From positions 30,844,501-30,908,500 of the forward strand of contig OY756957.1 of the NCBI GenBank assembly GCA_963580455.1: DNA of 64,000 nucleotides, in the 5' to 3' direction. This stretch comes from Euonymus europaeus (taxonomy: Eukaryota; Streptophyta; Magnoliopsida; Celastrales; Celastraceae). The notes beneath the pieces were generated by a model that did no database searches, was not told the origin of the DNA, and saw only the letters and a list, made by a program, of their open reading frames with translations. Below are positions 35,214-47,000 of the stretch, piece after piece; position 1 is the first letter of the stretch, and each line of letters starts with the position of its first letter. Position numbers and translations under genes: made by a program.

Positions 35214-36581
35214 CTATTCACAATTAAACAAATCAACCATCACCCTCTTTACTACATCATCATCTTGGATATCCCTCGATGTATCTTCTATTTTTATCTC
35301 TCCAGAGTTTATTTCTTTTGTTATTCCTCCATCATGTAGAGGCACATACTCCTGATTAAAACAAAAGGAAAAAACAAGTGTAATCATTCGCAAACAAGGA
35401 TGCATTACATACAAAAGACAAGACACACAAATGAAAAACTAAATGAAATTCTTTTTATAAAACCAGTTTCACTTCTCGACGTAACCAAATCAACAAACAC
35501 TTTCAGAACTGCAAAAATGTTGCAAAACCCACCTCCAGTTTGTCAACAAGTTCTTTGGCATTTGTTGCCAAGACAAAGATGCGGCGCTGGAACGGCCTAA
35601 TAAACCCATTATCAACAGCATTGTCAATGAAAGTAAGCAGAGAATTGTAATAACCATCAACATTGAGCAAACCCACCTGGATGAAACTTATTAAGTTAAG
35701 CTCCAAACTTTTTTAAAAAAAGACATCTGGTTATGATATCTATATTAACAACTACTTACAGGTTTTCCATGGATTCCCAGTTGGGCCCAGGTAATCACTT
35801 CAAATAGCTCCTCCAAAGTTCCATACCCACCTAAAATTCAAGTAAGTAAAATCAAAAATTAAACATTATAGATGCTCTAAAAAACCAAAAAAAAAACAAA
35901 GAACAAAGAAACTTTGTTTAATGGAATAAAAAGAACAACAGACCTGGTAGGGCAATAAAACAATCAGAATGGCGCATCATCTCAGCCTTCCTTTGGTGCA
36001 TGCCATCCACTGACCTTACCTCTCCAACTGTTTCTCCAATTATCTAGGCTCCACAACAGAAATGATAAAAATGCAATCTAAACACAAAAACGAACTTTCA
36101 AAACAATCAAACCTTAAGATTACAATGACTATACACTTTACCTCATTCGACACCAAAGCTCTAGGTATGATCCTGTAAAAAAACTCCAACAAAAAAAACC
36201 CAAAATATTAAACAACAAACGAAAATCAAAGCAATATTACATTCAAAAATCCTGTAATATCCACCCAAGAACACATCCTCCAGCTCCATGAACAGCTTGA
36301 GAAACCAAACCCATCAATCCAATACTCCCTCCTCCGTACACAAAATCAAGCCTCCGAGACACCTTCATGAACAATAATGAATAATCCATTCATTGATTTT
36401 TAGACTTCAAACATAATAAATTTAAAAGCACAACATCAAACAAAAGATCTTATATATCACATACCAGCTCTTGAGCTAAATCAATGGCAGCATCTCTATA
36501 ACAATCCCTCTTCCCAGTACTGCTACCACAGAAAACACAAGCGCTTCTCAATCTAGAGTTCTTCACAAGTTTTCCTTCCAT
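35214..36581 (-). CDS. LOG: LOG cytokinin riboside 5'-monophosphate phosphoribohydrolase (unit 2, intact)
   Basis: Seven exons on the minus strand: 36581-36465, 36362-36265, 36172-36142, 36043-35944, 35830-35760, 35676-35533, 35351-35214. They join without a stop to give 232 residues, in the 210-240 range usual for plant LOG proteins. Family motifs are present in order: [10 protein letters not shown] (residues 15-24), [35 protein letters not shown] and [10 protein letters not shown]. Cytosolic one-step cytokinin activation is inferred from the family. Compared with the unit 1 copy it has Phe for Leu in the D-L-V-Y context and Val for Met in A-L-M-S-N-E, besides the intact exon 1. Splice sites are predicted by eye. 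Confidence 0.88.
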
Positions 36582-37021
36582 TTCCCACTCTCAGTACCAC
36601 AACTCAAATAATGAAGAGAGAGAGACAAGGACCACAACTCAAATAATGAAGATTCTAAGCTCGAAAAAGCTGACCAAAACAGACAAAAATAATAAATAAA
36701 AGTTCCAAAATCGTCAAAAGAGGTTGAAAAGTACAGTTTTCGAGTATAATTAACACAGTACAAAAACAAACTGTTAAAAAAGATATATATAAAATCCAGA
36801 ATTATAGGCTTCATTCACATTGTCGTATTTTCCTTTCTAAACATGTATAATATTAATCATACTGAAGTTCTTTAATATTAACTGTTGACTTTTCCCCTCC
36901 TTCATTGTTAGTATATTAATCAGACACTCTTCCTCTGCTTATTTCGCATGCCATCTTCTTTACCAGTCACCTCTCTTCTCTTCTTTCCATACTTTCTACC
37001 TACGATAGCCATCTAAGAAAC
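36582..37021. promoter_or_regulatory. Shared divergent promoter region, LOG / BED-DUF659 (unit 2)
   Basis: Equivalent of 20412-20851, including the 34 bp leader duplication. Confidence 0.4.
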
Positions 37022-37865
37022 ATGGTGTTTGGAAAAAGAAGAGTGGATGAGATTTCAAATGATGAGCCAGATATCATAACCGACATACAAGAAGAGTCAA
37101 GCCATGATGGTGAGCAAATGGAGCAGTCTCAGTCAGTTGAAATATCAAATGTGAATCCTGTACTGACAGATTCAAAATTAAAGCCATTGCTCAATGAAGT
37201 CAATCCTGGTACAGCTAAGGGAAAAAATCCAGGGGGTTCAAAGTCATGGACATGCAAACACTGCCATGGCCAGTTCACTAGTTCATATACCAGAATCCAC
37301 TATCATTTCTTTGGTGGTCCACCTGGAACAAAGCCACAAATCAAACGTTGCCAAGCTTTGCTGAATGATCGAGATGAATATGAACGAGTGCGGAGGAAAG
37401 TTCAAGAAGCAGAGAAGTCAGGCGTGTCATTGTCCTTGAAAAATTCTACCATTAGTAAAAGGCAAAAACCATCACTCGCTAAACCCATTGAAGATTCTTT
37501 CAGCATGATGGAGAGGGATTTAGTTGATTTGAAAATAATAAAGGGCTTGTGTGCCAATGGAATTCCTTTCAATGTGCTACGTAATCCTCATTTTTGTGAG
37601 ATGGTGACAGCAATTAACAAGGGCCCTAAAGGATACAAGCCTCCTTCATTTGAGAGGGCAAGGACAACATTGTTAGATGAGTGCAAAAGGAGCGTTGAAA
37701 AAGATCTAGTGGTAATCAAAGACACCTGGTACACTCAAGGTGTATCGATTGTATCAGATGGATGGTCTAATATCAAGCACAAGCCACTGATTAATATAAT
37801 AGCAACCAACAGCCGTGGAGCTATGTTCATGTATGCCAATGACTTTTCTGGGATTGAAAAAACAG
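37022..37865 (+). pseudogene. BED / DUF659 hAT-type first exon, truncated (unit 2)
   Basis: Translates to the same protein as 20852-21695. The exon ends at AAAACAG|GTACC and the downstream transposase exons are missing. Confidence 0.8.
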
Positions 37866-37922
37866 GTACCATCTTTTACTCTTTTATTTTCTTATTTTAT
37901 AGTTATTTCTATTTTACTAGAG

Positions 37923-39549
37923 AGTACTCTCGATATATGTATAAAACCAGAATCTAAGGACCCTTCATAAATACTGCAGTTTGTCAGGCTTATAAAGCAA
38001 ACAAATTTTTATTTTGATGTTGCTAGCAACATTAAAAAGAAAAGTAAGAAAGGACAGAAGCGAAAAAGCTATAATGCTTTAAACCAAACAAACATATTTT
38101 GGTGTGGGTATAACCCAAATAGGAGACGGCCGTATAAACCAAGAATTTGTCTTGTAAAGTGGCTCCACAGCACAATTATCCAAGTCGAACACTCCCATAT
38201 CATTATTTACTGATCTATGGTCTGTAAAATATATCCGATTTCCTTTGTAGCCAAATTCATGCGGATTTGATAGGGAAAAGGATTGATTCCGACCCAAAAA
38301 CACTGCATCCCCTTCAAAATTGTCTACATGTACCCAACTTGGCTGTGATCCATTTTTTGTGTCCAGCTTACATACTTCAAACCAATAAGAGCTGTATGTA
38401 ATCCGATTATAAAGTTCATCAAGATGCCTACTTACGACTTGTTCGATAACCTGCAAGATTCTAAATAGTTGGCCCCTGCATTCCACTAGATACCATAGTT
38501 GTCGCGGATGATTGGGGAGAACAGGATGGATGGGAGGGTTAGTGTGAAAGCCATTGCGGTAAATCTCAGTCAGTGAAGGTTTAGAAACAGTAGGGTCACA
38601 ACAAAAAATCTCTCCTCTTGCTGATACAACGAAGAATTGCCCCTTGAAATAAATTGCATCCATAAAAAATTTGGAATTTTTCTCTATAGCACTCCTCAAA
38701 GCCTCATCGCCAATAAAGGTCCAATCTTCGTCCCCCACCTTGCAAAAAGCCAGCTTCTCGTATCCGTAAATAAGTAGGACAAAGCAGTTTGAGGCCGTAG
38801 GAATTGTTGATAGGACAAGTTTGCTCTCGCGGAACACCGACATCATAAGTAGGGTTATTGCTTCCATACAAAGCTCAGCGGGCTCTATGGGAAAATTATA
38901 TAGGGCGAACGAACAAATAACAGGAAGGTCTATGCGAGTGCCAGAGAATGCATTCAGCAGGTAGATTTTCTTTTCACCTTTTACTATCGCAAGCCATCCT
39001 TGATAGGATCCAATATATTTGTCTGAGATCGGAAGTCTGATTTGGGGTAAGAAATCTTCTTCTTTAGCAATGTCCTTGCCAACTGGGGAGGCAAGAAGAA
39101 GAAGAAGTATTGATTTTGAATTGTAGGTTATACCAGCTGGGGCTGGAACAATTAGACAAGGAGAACCCGTGGGGGCGTAGAGTTTGAGGTAGTTTATGGT
39201 CGCACTTGTCCAGGATCTGCATACACAAGCAAATCGATAATAATCTTTACCAATAATTAGTTTTTGCAGGATTAGCAGCAGGGCATCTTGAGGGAGTTCA
39301 GCCCAGTTTCTCATGGTTTGATCCTGTTGTTGTACTTGTAAGAGTTGGAACGGACTCCGTCTGCGTTAAAGCTGCGGCGGATGGAGATGGAGATGAGTGG
39401 AGAAGAAGAAAGAAAAGGGTGCAGGGCTGCTAGGGTTTAGGAGAACCAGCCCACTATTATATTATGAGTACGACTGTATGATGCATGAGGATTGACTGAC
39501 TGAGAGTAAGCCGTGGCCCACTGATAGAGTTACACTTGATTGGGATTTG
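37923..39549. repeat. Array unit 3, right-truncated
   Basis: Begins at the ACTAGAG junction like the others but matches the array only through the F-box gene and its 5' flank. At about 39550 the sequence changes to the Mutator-like structure. Confidence 0.9.
38079..39314 (-). CDS. F-box/DUF295 protein, copy C (full length)
   Basis: 411 residues, F-box and DUF295 both intact. It is B-like in the central block but carries several private changes (T-I-N-Y-L, S-K-S-I-L-L, A-S-P-V-G, A-I-V-K-G, E-P-A-E-L-C, L-D-T-K-N) and a pseudogene-like D-A-L-L-L-I start. The most divergent full-length copy in the window. Confidence 0.87.
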   Translation of the reverse strand: MRNWAELPQDALLLILQKLIIGKDYYRFACVCRSWTSATINYLKLYAPTGSPCLIVPAPAGITYNSKSILLLLLASPVGKDIAKEEDFLPQIRLPISDKYIGSYQGWLAIVKGEKKIYLLNAFSGTRIDLPVICSFALYNFPIEPAELCMEAITLLMMSVFRESKLVLSTIPTASNCFVLLIYGYEKLAFCKVGDEDWTFIGDEALRSAIEKNSKFFMDAIYFKGQFFVVSARGEIFCCDPTVSKPSLTEIYRNGFHTNPPIHPVLPNHPRQLWYLVECRGQLFRILQVIEQVVSRHLDELYNRITYSSYWFEVCKLDTKNGSQPSWVHVDNFEGDAVFLGRNQSFSLSNPHEFGYKGNRIYFTDHRSVNNDMGVFDLDNCAVEPLYKTNSWFIRPSPIWVIPTPKYVCLV

Positions 39550-39579
39550 GGGGTTTTGCTAGTGTCAAGTACACTCAAA

Positions 39580-41836
39580 TAACTGTATTAATATAGTACA
39601 CCTAAATAGCCGTTAGATTTGATTACTAAAAAATGACTACATCTTAACCATTAAATTAATAAATTAATTAAAATTTATTTTTAAATTAGTAAATGATATA
39701 TTTTTATTTTAAAAGAATAAAGTAATCTTATAATTACTATAATACCCTTTACCTCTCCGTTAGAATTTCTCCCCGTTAGAGTTAATTTGGAATGCCGTTC
39801 TTGTTCTTCTTCTTCTCCACGAGATAAGTCAACATGAGAAGGGGGCTTCAGGTTCAGGAAACTTTGGTTTCTCCTTGCGTTCGAGTAATTGCGGTCCTTG
39901 CGCGTTTGTTCTTCCACTTCGTCCAGGTGTGTGCTCTGTGTATTGTACTGCTTCTTCAGCTTGTGTGTGGGATCAAATTATTAGTTGCTAAACTGTCAGT
40001 TCATTTAGGGGTTTTGAGCGTGAGAGATGGGGCTCTCTTTACGATTGGCTCTGCTGTTATTCGTAGCTTTTGTTTTGTCTCAGCATCTGAGCGCCTGGGT
40101 TGATGATACGGTAATGGCTGCTCCTCCACTTTGGATTATATTCGTCCGAGTGGGCATATTTGTATTGATGTCTTGTATATTTGTCTTTTTTTTTTCTTCT
40201 TGATTTTATTCATTGATGTTAAAATATTGATTTGTTTGGGTCCAAATCTTTTACTACTCCTTCAATGAGACCTTCGAAGGACGATGGAATTTTGCAGATA
40301 AGACAAGCCAAGGCAGAGTTTGTATCTGCTAGCAAAGTTGCCTATCGCTTCCTAGTGGGTGTTACTTCAAACTCTTGGGTTGGCCTGATTCCCCTCGTAA
40401 CTCAAACAGAGGAACTCCTGGAGTTCAAGCAAGTTGGTTTAAAAATCTCATCGAGTTGTTAAGTTGTTATTACTGTCATAATTATTATCAGTATTATCGT
40501 TATCTGACTAAAATGTTTTCTCTATGACTGAACTTAGAAAATGGCTATTGTTTAAAGTAATGTTAACAGTAGGGTCGTTTCTGAGGTTCCAATGTTAAAT
40601 TTGTCAGATCCGTATAATTGCAGTGAGTTTATGGGAAGGAAGTTGGAGTGAATGGCATAAGATGCTGATTGTGCATAATCTCGATGGAAATTAGTGGGAA
40701 TAAAAGATTTGTAATAGATATAATATTTTTTCCTCCCCAATTGAAAGAATGAAAATATAATGATGATGATGATCGTTTGGCTAGAAAAATATGCAGATTT
40801 GTACTTTGCTAACTGCTTCCAAGTGCTAGATTTCTTATCCTTGATTGGTCATGATGGCTGATTACATTTATGATATCTATATTTCAAACAAGAATAAGTT
40901 GTGCATAGGGAACTATAATATGTGCATTTCAACTGATATGCATGTATCCTGTTATGGAACTTTCCTTTTGTCAGCACTTTTTACCCAAATGAAAGTTCAA
41001 TGCAGGTACAGTTGGTCTTGCTTATCTATTGAGTAAGAACAATTATTTTCGTATAATCTCAAGATTCATGCTTCATTTGCCCGATTTAGATTAATTGTTT
41101 ACTTTTTTGACTAAACATGCTTTTGTGAACGAAATGTCTGCCATAACTCGAGGATGGTGGTTTGCATTATATAAAATATATAAGTTATAAAGTATTGTGT
41201 GCAAATAACATAGTATTAGATGCTGACCACCTATGTTGCTGCATTCATTTTTACCTTTGACTATGGACTGCATTCAATTGCTTTATGTAAATTTTATTTA
41301 AATGGTTGATAGAAAATTTGTGGATTATACTCTATAATTATGCTCTTTATGAAAAGAGATCTAGGCATTGATTGTATTTACATGTCATTAAATAGACTAA
41401 AAGGACCTAATAAACATCAAACGAATCCTTATCTTTTTTGTTTACTACCCTCCTTCGACTGTTGCCTTTCTTCTTTGACTCTTGAGTTGGATCTTTGTAG
41501 TGTTGATGCTGGAGAAATATTTACATCAGATAAAATTTCGTTTTTATTCGAACAAACATGGACAACCGAGGAATTTTTAGGATTTTGTGGGGTTTTCATC
41601 TCATTGTTGGAATTTGCCTTGAAATTATTTTTATCATCCTTAGAGAAAATCCTGTTCAGTTTCTCTGGCCATAGATTCTAGACCTCTGTAATCTTACGTG
41701 AACTATCGGTTCTTCCTTTAAGAATGTTCCGAATTTCCTTTTTTCTTTAAGGATATTATTTGCCTTGAAACTTAAGATTAAACACGTGCTTTTGGATATT
41801 ATGAATAGTATATTCTCTTTTGGTCTTCTTTGAGTA
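39580..41836 (+). repeat. Left arm of ~2.25 kb inverted repeat
   Basis: The reverse complement of 49562-51815 with few differences by eye. The arm has gene-like leader sequence: an open frame at 39834-40103 whose CGTCCAG|GTGTG could be a splice donor, an ATG trinucleotide repeat near 40757, and short frames that I do not recognise. 40283-40455 recurs as a direct copy at 42004-42155. No protein-coding gene is supported. Confidence 0.9.
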
Positions 41837-42675
41837 GTTATCAAATTGAGCTTGTAATTATTTGCATAGTTCCATACTATTTTATCGACGTGGTTGAAAT
41901 GTCGTAGTTGTTTCCCAGTTTAAATGCTGGTCCTCTATGTAAACTGTTAATATCTGGAGAGCTTTGGATGTTGTTAAGGGCAATCAAAATTGGTTAATTC
42001 ATCTTGGGGGAATTTTGCAGATAAGACAAGACAAGCCAAGGCAGAGTTTGTATCTGCTAGCAAAGTTGCCTATCGCTTCTGATTGCCATGGTAACTCAAA
42101 CAGAGGAACTCCTGGAGTAAAAGCAAGTTGGTTTAAAAATCTCATCACTACTGGTGCCCAACCTTCGAGTGGCTCGGAAATTGACAGTAGGGACGAAGAT
42201 CTACTTCAACAGCAACAACGACGTGCGTCAGAACAACCATTACGACAGAATTCAAAGCGTAATGTATGAGGAAGCACGTCATTCTGCATTCCAGTTTAAC
42301 CCAAATCAAGTAGTTCCTCATTTTGTATTAAATGTCAATTTTCCATTCCAATGTTTACCGATTCCAGCCCGCTAGGAAACTGACGGTGTTATTTTCCACC
42401 TCATCTCTGGAGGACATCATTTACTTTCTGAGGTCTATGATTTTTCATTTGGTTCGAGTGGTGATGCTCTTTACTTGAATTCTGGTTGTGAGGGGACTGA
42501 GCAGGGGTATATTTTGACCTTGTGCTGGGGTTGACTCTTAGGTTGCATCTTGGTTCTTAAAGAAATGATGCAATAAATAACAAAACATAGTTAGTGGCAA
42601 ATCGTGATTTTATTTTTCATTTATTATAAACCCTCAAGCTTATTACATCAAATATTGTCAAACATTGAAAAGCAA
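41837..42675. other. Element interior next to left arm, captured or duplicated sequence
   Basis: Contains a partial direct copy (42004-42155) of an arm segment with indels, then sequence to ~42540 that looks like decayed exon material but which I cannot assign. 42540-42675 is probably the transposase 3' UTR. Confidence 0.45.
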
Positions 42676-45055
42676 CTAAGGGAATGCGACGTTCGACCCA
42701 TTTTGAGAACCTTGTGTGGCTAAAGCGTTCACTGAGTTCTCATCATGCGGAACACCACCATTTGAAAAATCACGATTTCCTTGACCCAATATTGTTGGTG
42801 CCCTTGTGCACGTTCTTTTTGTGTGTCCCGGCTGTTTACATATTGTACACTTGCGTTGCGTAACAATCACAGGAAGTCCATTGTTTGGTCCAGAAGCATT
42901 TGTAGGAACTTCTCCGCTTTGTTCTGAACTGCGAGGAACATCATTCGGTTGGGAGTGTGGTGTGCTCATGCCTCCTCTAGTTGTTCCGCTCTTACCTGCC
43001 CGACGTTTTGATTGTGGCAATAATGGGTCCCTGATGTTATTGTCATCTCCTTGATTTGTGTTGCTAAGGGCTGTGGCTTGCATCAACTCGTCCAACCTGA
43101 TAAGTAATGTCATAAAAAATGGAAATAATTCAACCAAACAATAAAACACATCAAAAAAATTAAACCATATTACATACATCTTTGTAAGGCACCCTCGTAT
43201 ATTATTGAATGTCGCAACTGACTGACTGGCTATATGGGACAATCTATTGCTTACTGATGATAGTGATGCATAACGAACCATTTTCTGAATTTCTGGAGGA
43301 ACTGAGTTTGCATATGGAAGATTGATATCATCTTTGGCCACCTTAGTCCATCTCTTAAAGATTAATGAATTAGGAAAATGTTCTACGTTACGTTGTTTGA
43401 GAACGTGTATAATATGGCGGCAAGGATAACCAACAGATTCCATGTGCTTGCACGAACATGTGTATGTCTCATCCGTAGGATTATACACAACAGTACGAAT
43501 TTGATTCTCCTTCATATACCTTGATAGCATATACACACGACTTCCTCCTACTTCAGTCACATTAACATGATTTACAAGATAAGACTGATCCATTTGAAAC
43601 TTTATTTTCTTGTAAATGGCCCTCGTGAAAACAAATGCCGCATGTGCTTCTAATGGAGCCAATGCTAACAGGATTGCCATACTTACTCCTGAAATCGGCA
43701 TGGGCTTCGCCTTCCCTAAGCCTCTCAAATTCTGCATCAAAACCTTCGACTAGTTTGTGGATTTTTAAACTCTTAACCATGAAACGATGTTGGTGCGAAT
43801 TCATGGATTCGCACCTCTGTGTGGTATGCTGCTCTGCAAAGAACTTTCCTAAAAGATACGCGTCTGACCACATCATACGCTGCCTATACAAGTATTCTCT
43901 CACCCACATGTTCTCTGACAACCCATTTCTCTGCAGAAGACTATTCCACTCTTCTTCAAATTTTTCACTATCCGACATGCGCATAAACTTTTTGAACTCC
44001 TTATTGAATGTATCATTATGCAAATTAGCCATACAATTTCGCTCCAAATGCCATTCGCATAGACGATGCACTGCATTTGGCATCTCAGTTTTTATCGCTG
44101 CCGCCATTGCAGGGCAATTATCAGTTATTACCGAACTTGGTTTCTGGTTATTCATTGCTTTCAAAAATGTATGCAACAACCATGTGTACGAAGATGTAGT
44201 CTCATCAGATAAGATAGAGCATCCAAAAAAACATGTTCTGAAATGGTGGTTAACACCTAATAGCATCACCAAAGGCCTCTTGTACCTGTTAGTCTTGTAC
44301 GTACCATCGAAAGCCAATACATCATTGAAGCACGAGTAATCATATATGCACATTGTATCGCACCAAAACAAGTTTCCCAATCTTCCTTCTCCAGTAGTTG
44401 TATATTCATGAAAACAGCCATCATCATGCCTCTTTTTACTATCTAGGAAGCCAATAGCTCGCATGGCATCACCCTCAACTATTTGATCTACAGAATGAGC
44501 ATATAGGACATTATATAAATCTCTTGGTCCGAATCCTAAATTTGCACGTCCACCAGCTTGTCTTTGCATGTACTCTAGAATTTGAGCCGGTCTAATGCCC
44601 GAATCTCTCAATGACAAAATTTGTGCCCTATCACTCTCGTTAATCTTTCTGTGAGATTTCAGGTACCGAACATGCTCTGGAGAAGAAAGTTTGTGGTTGT
44701 GAGCTACAACAAATTTCGTAACGATCCACTGCGTGGAGTCATGACTCAGCACAACCCTTAGCCTGGCTTCACAACCGCACCTAGTGGCATCCCGAGGTTC
44801 TCGAATGCGATCTTCACTCTCAATTCTCGCTTCACGTCTCTTCCCTTGTCTACTGCAAGCCCATTCTTTCATTACAAAGTCTCCATCGTTAGTACGAAGG
44901 CTAAAACCCATCTCCCTTGCATATGAATTATAAAATTCGTATGCTTCCTCCCAACTCTCAAATGACATACGAAGTACATCATCTTGTTCTAGGTTCGCAA
45001 GATGCACTTCTTCAGTCTCCCCTTCATTCACCTCATCAACTACATTTGATTCCAT
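42676..45055 (-). pseudogene. FAR1/FHY3-type Mutator transposase with one frameshift
   Basis: Reading on the minus strand: a FAR1-type DNA-binding domain (residues ~35-125: Y-E-F-Y-N-S-Y-A-R-E-M-G-F-S, then C-G-C-E-A-R-L); a MULE DDE domain with D in L-A-F-D-G-T-Y, D in V-I-T-D-N-C-P and E in Q-R-C-E-S-M-N-S; a SWIM finger (C-S-C-K-H, then P-C-R-H-I); and a C-terminal zinc knuckle C-T-I-C-K-Q-P-G-H-T-K-R-T-C. An 81-base in-frame intron (43097-43177) is predicted by its GT-AG ends. A single frame shift near 43672, between Y-G-N-P-V and L-E-A-H-A-A, splits the protein in the otherwise continuous frame; no intron fits there. The start is taken as the second Met of the open frame, before E-S-N-V. 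It could be a nearly intact autonomous transposase or, with a sequencing error, an intact one. Confidence 0.82.
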
Positions 45056-45761
45056 GACAACACAATAATGAGATAGCAATTTCTCTTGATTTTTCCTGTC
45101 AATAAAGAAGGTTTATTGTCAAAGAGAGTGATAAGTGATGATTAAATCAATGGGAAATAATTTTTTAAATATGTGAATCTGAAAGCGATATGTGTGTGTG
45201 TGTATATAGCTTGTACCTGTGCAAACGTTATATGATCACTATGGATAAACTCTACAAATCCAATGTATACGTGATGTCTATTACAATGACCTGTGATGGT
45301 ACTGGGAGAGTGACCTGTACAGGAGAAGAAACATTGATGAGCTTCTTGGTTATTTAGTTAAATCAATGGATAGTTATCTATAAGTATAAAAGTTACTATC
45401 TTGATTACCTTGTAACAAGGAGCACAAATGCAATGAAATGCACAACGGATAAGAAGAAGTGACTTGAACGCTATATGATGTTGAACGGCCAACCTGAATA
45501 TAAATCAATAGTTCACGCTTATCAGAACTCCATTCAATGTAAGTACTGCAAGGCCTGAACTAAGCAGTAATACTTCTCCATAACCCAACTCAGTTCCTTG
45601 CTTGAACCCAAAAATGAAGGAATAGTTGACCCTAAAACGCTTTCAAAAATTTTAATTGTAATTTGCCTAAAATCGAGGAGCCCTAATTTATTAAATCTGT
45701 GAAACTGCAAAATTTTATCAAATCTGGTGACAATAACCATGAATACCGGCCACTACATCCC
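45056..45761. other. Transposase 5' region and internal direct repeat
   Basis: 45056-45110 may hold the transposase leader with a splice site. 45288-45650 is a shortened direct copy of 49001-49561. Confidence 0.5.
45288..45650. repeat. Internal direct repeat, left copy
   Basis: Shares long runs with 49001-49561 (GAGAGTGACCTGTACAGGAG, GATGAGCTTCTTGG, CTGCAAGGCCTGAACTAAGC). It lacks about 200 bases present in the right copy. The right copy abuts the inner end of the right arm; the left copy sits upstream of the transposase. Confidence 0.85.
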
Positions 45762-45872
45762 TTCATAACTTCCTCAACTAATTTCGGCTGCTTCTTCATA
45801 ACTTTCTCCACCAATTTCGGCTGCTTCTTCATAACTTCCTCCACCAATTTCGGCTGCTACTCCATAACTTCC
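45762..45872. repeat. 33 bp minisatellite, about 3.3 copies
   Basis: The unit contains CCACCAATTTCGGCTGCT and CATAACTTCC. Because 33 is divisible by 3, the plus strand stays open and reads F-I-T-S-S-T-N-F-G-C repeatedly; no evidence that this is a gene. Confidence 0.9.
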
Positions 45873-47000
45873 GTGAAATGCAAAAAATTGTGCCAAATAA
45901 GACTCCAACTCAACAATGACACATGCTATTTTCTATTTTAAGACAATTGTGCCATCAAATTTTTTATATAACAAATGTCTGGAATGCAGAAAAGATAAAC
46001 ATCTCAGCAAAAGGGATCCAGAAATTGAGGGACGATAAATCTAACAATCGAGATAAAATCTTATCAATTGTTAACACAATTATCAATTGGTTCCGTTTCA
46101 CAAAATGAGACATTTCATGGAATAGAAACACATATGAAACATATAGCAACAACATCTGATACCGTAATTCACCAATTAATGAAATCTAAGCATAATTAAA
46201 TTATTTCAATTAAACTACAATTAACACATGTATTTAGAACAATAACACACTATATGACCCTATCACGCCAACACTGAATTTTAAATCGGACATGTCACTA
46301 ATGATTGCCCAAGTCGAAAAAAATCAGATACTGTAATACGAAGTTGTCGGTGAGTGCACGATTAAACATGATAGCAAAATAGTTGTCTGAATCACCCAAT
46401 TTGCAATAGTACTCATGCTCACTTCAAAAGATACGTCATTGACCCTAACGCACTATCACGTGAACCGCCACTTGATTATTGGACAGTTAACGAAATGAGT
46501 GAAAGCGCACCCGCGCATGTATTTAGAACAATAACACACCCTATCACAAAATGAGATATCCCACCCTCGCACATGCATGGACGTAATAGTAAAAAAAAAC
46601 AAAATATGACAATTATCATCAGATCTCTTTTTCAGTATGTGAGAGTATGAGTCATGTATGACTATAGTAATTATACAAGTCAACAACACACTTATTCTTT
46701 TTATTTTATTACAGAATTGCTATGGACCAGGGAGTCTCGAGAGCTTCCGCAAGTCTCTTCTTTCAGTTCTGAATCTTCCGTAACAAACGGGTACCTCTTG
46801 TTATGCACAACTAACATTAATTTTAAAAACACACAATTATAGGAAGAATTCCACAAAAAAAGGAATACACGAAATCATCTCTAACTGATCCACTCTTGCA
46901 ATGTAACCATTAACATATAAAATTACTCTAGCCAAAATTTCTTATTCACTCTTTTTTTTCAAATCCCAACAGTTTGGATTCCTAAGACTTATTGCTCTAG
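45873..47000. other. Element interior, non-coding
   Basis: A phrase around GTATTTAGAACAATAACACA recurs (46229 and 46518). 46714-46790 could be a leader exon of the Ulp1-like gene between TTACAG and GGGTACC. No gene is otherwise supported. Confidence 0.4.

Larger units (their letters stand above)
34063..37915. mobile_element. 3.85 kb ACTAGAG-flanked block with LOG and hAT exon (unit 2)
   Basis: Same structure as 17898-21745, with the second ACTAGAG at 37916-37922. The left part (34063-35213) is non-coding and holds the ~200 bp tandem duplication at about 34775-35172. Confidence 0.55.
21753..37922. repeat. Array unit 2 (16,170 bp)
   Basis: Second complete unit, same order and orientation as unit 1. 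Differences include the LOG exon 1 reading frame, homopolymer lengths, one base missing in the CACTA block and the central part of the F-box gene. Confidence 0.95.

Noticed and set aside
39834..40103. 89-residue frame in the left Mutator arm (mirror at 51295-51564)
   Set aside because: Hydrophobic, no family match, and part of it is antisense to another open frame; may be leader/UTR sequence rather than protein.
40232..40462. Plus-strand frame with A-E-F-V-S-A-S-K-V-A, reminiscent of the copia RNase H motif
   Set aside because: Only one short stretch is similar, the rest is unrelated, and three copies occur with indels in the Mutator arms and interior; treated as chance similarity.
43635..44339. 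234-residue plus-strand frame
   Set aside because: Antisense shadow of the FAR1-type transposase.
45699..45941. 80-residue plus-strand frame with repeated F-I-T-S-S-T-N-F-G-C
   Set aside because: Direct result of a 33 bp minisatellite, whose length is divisible by three; no other coding evidence.
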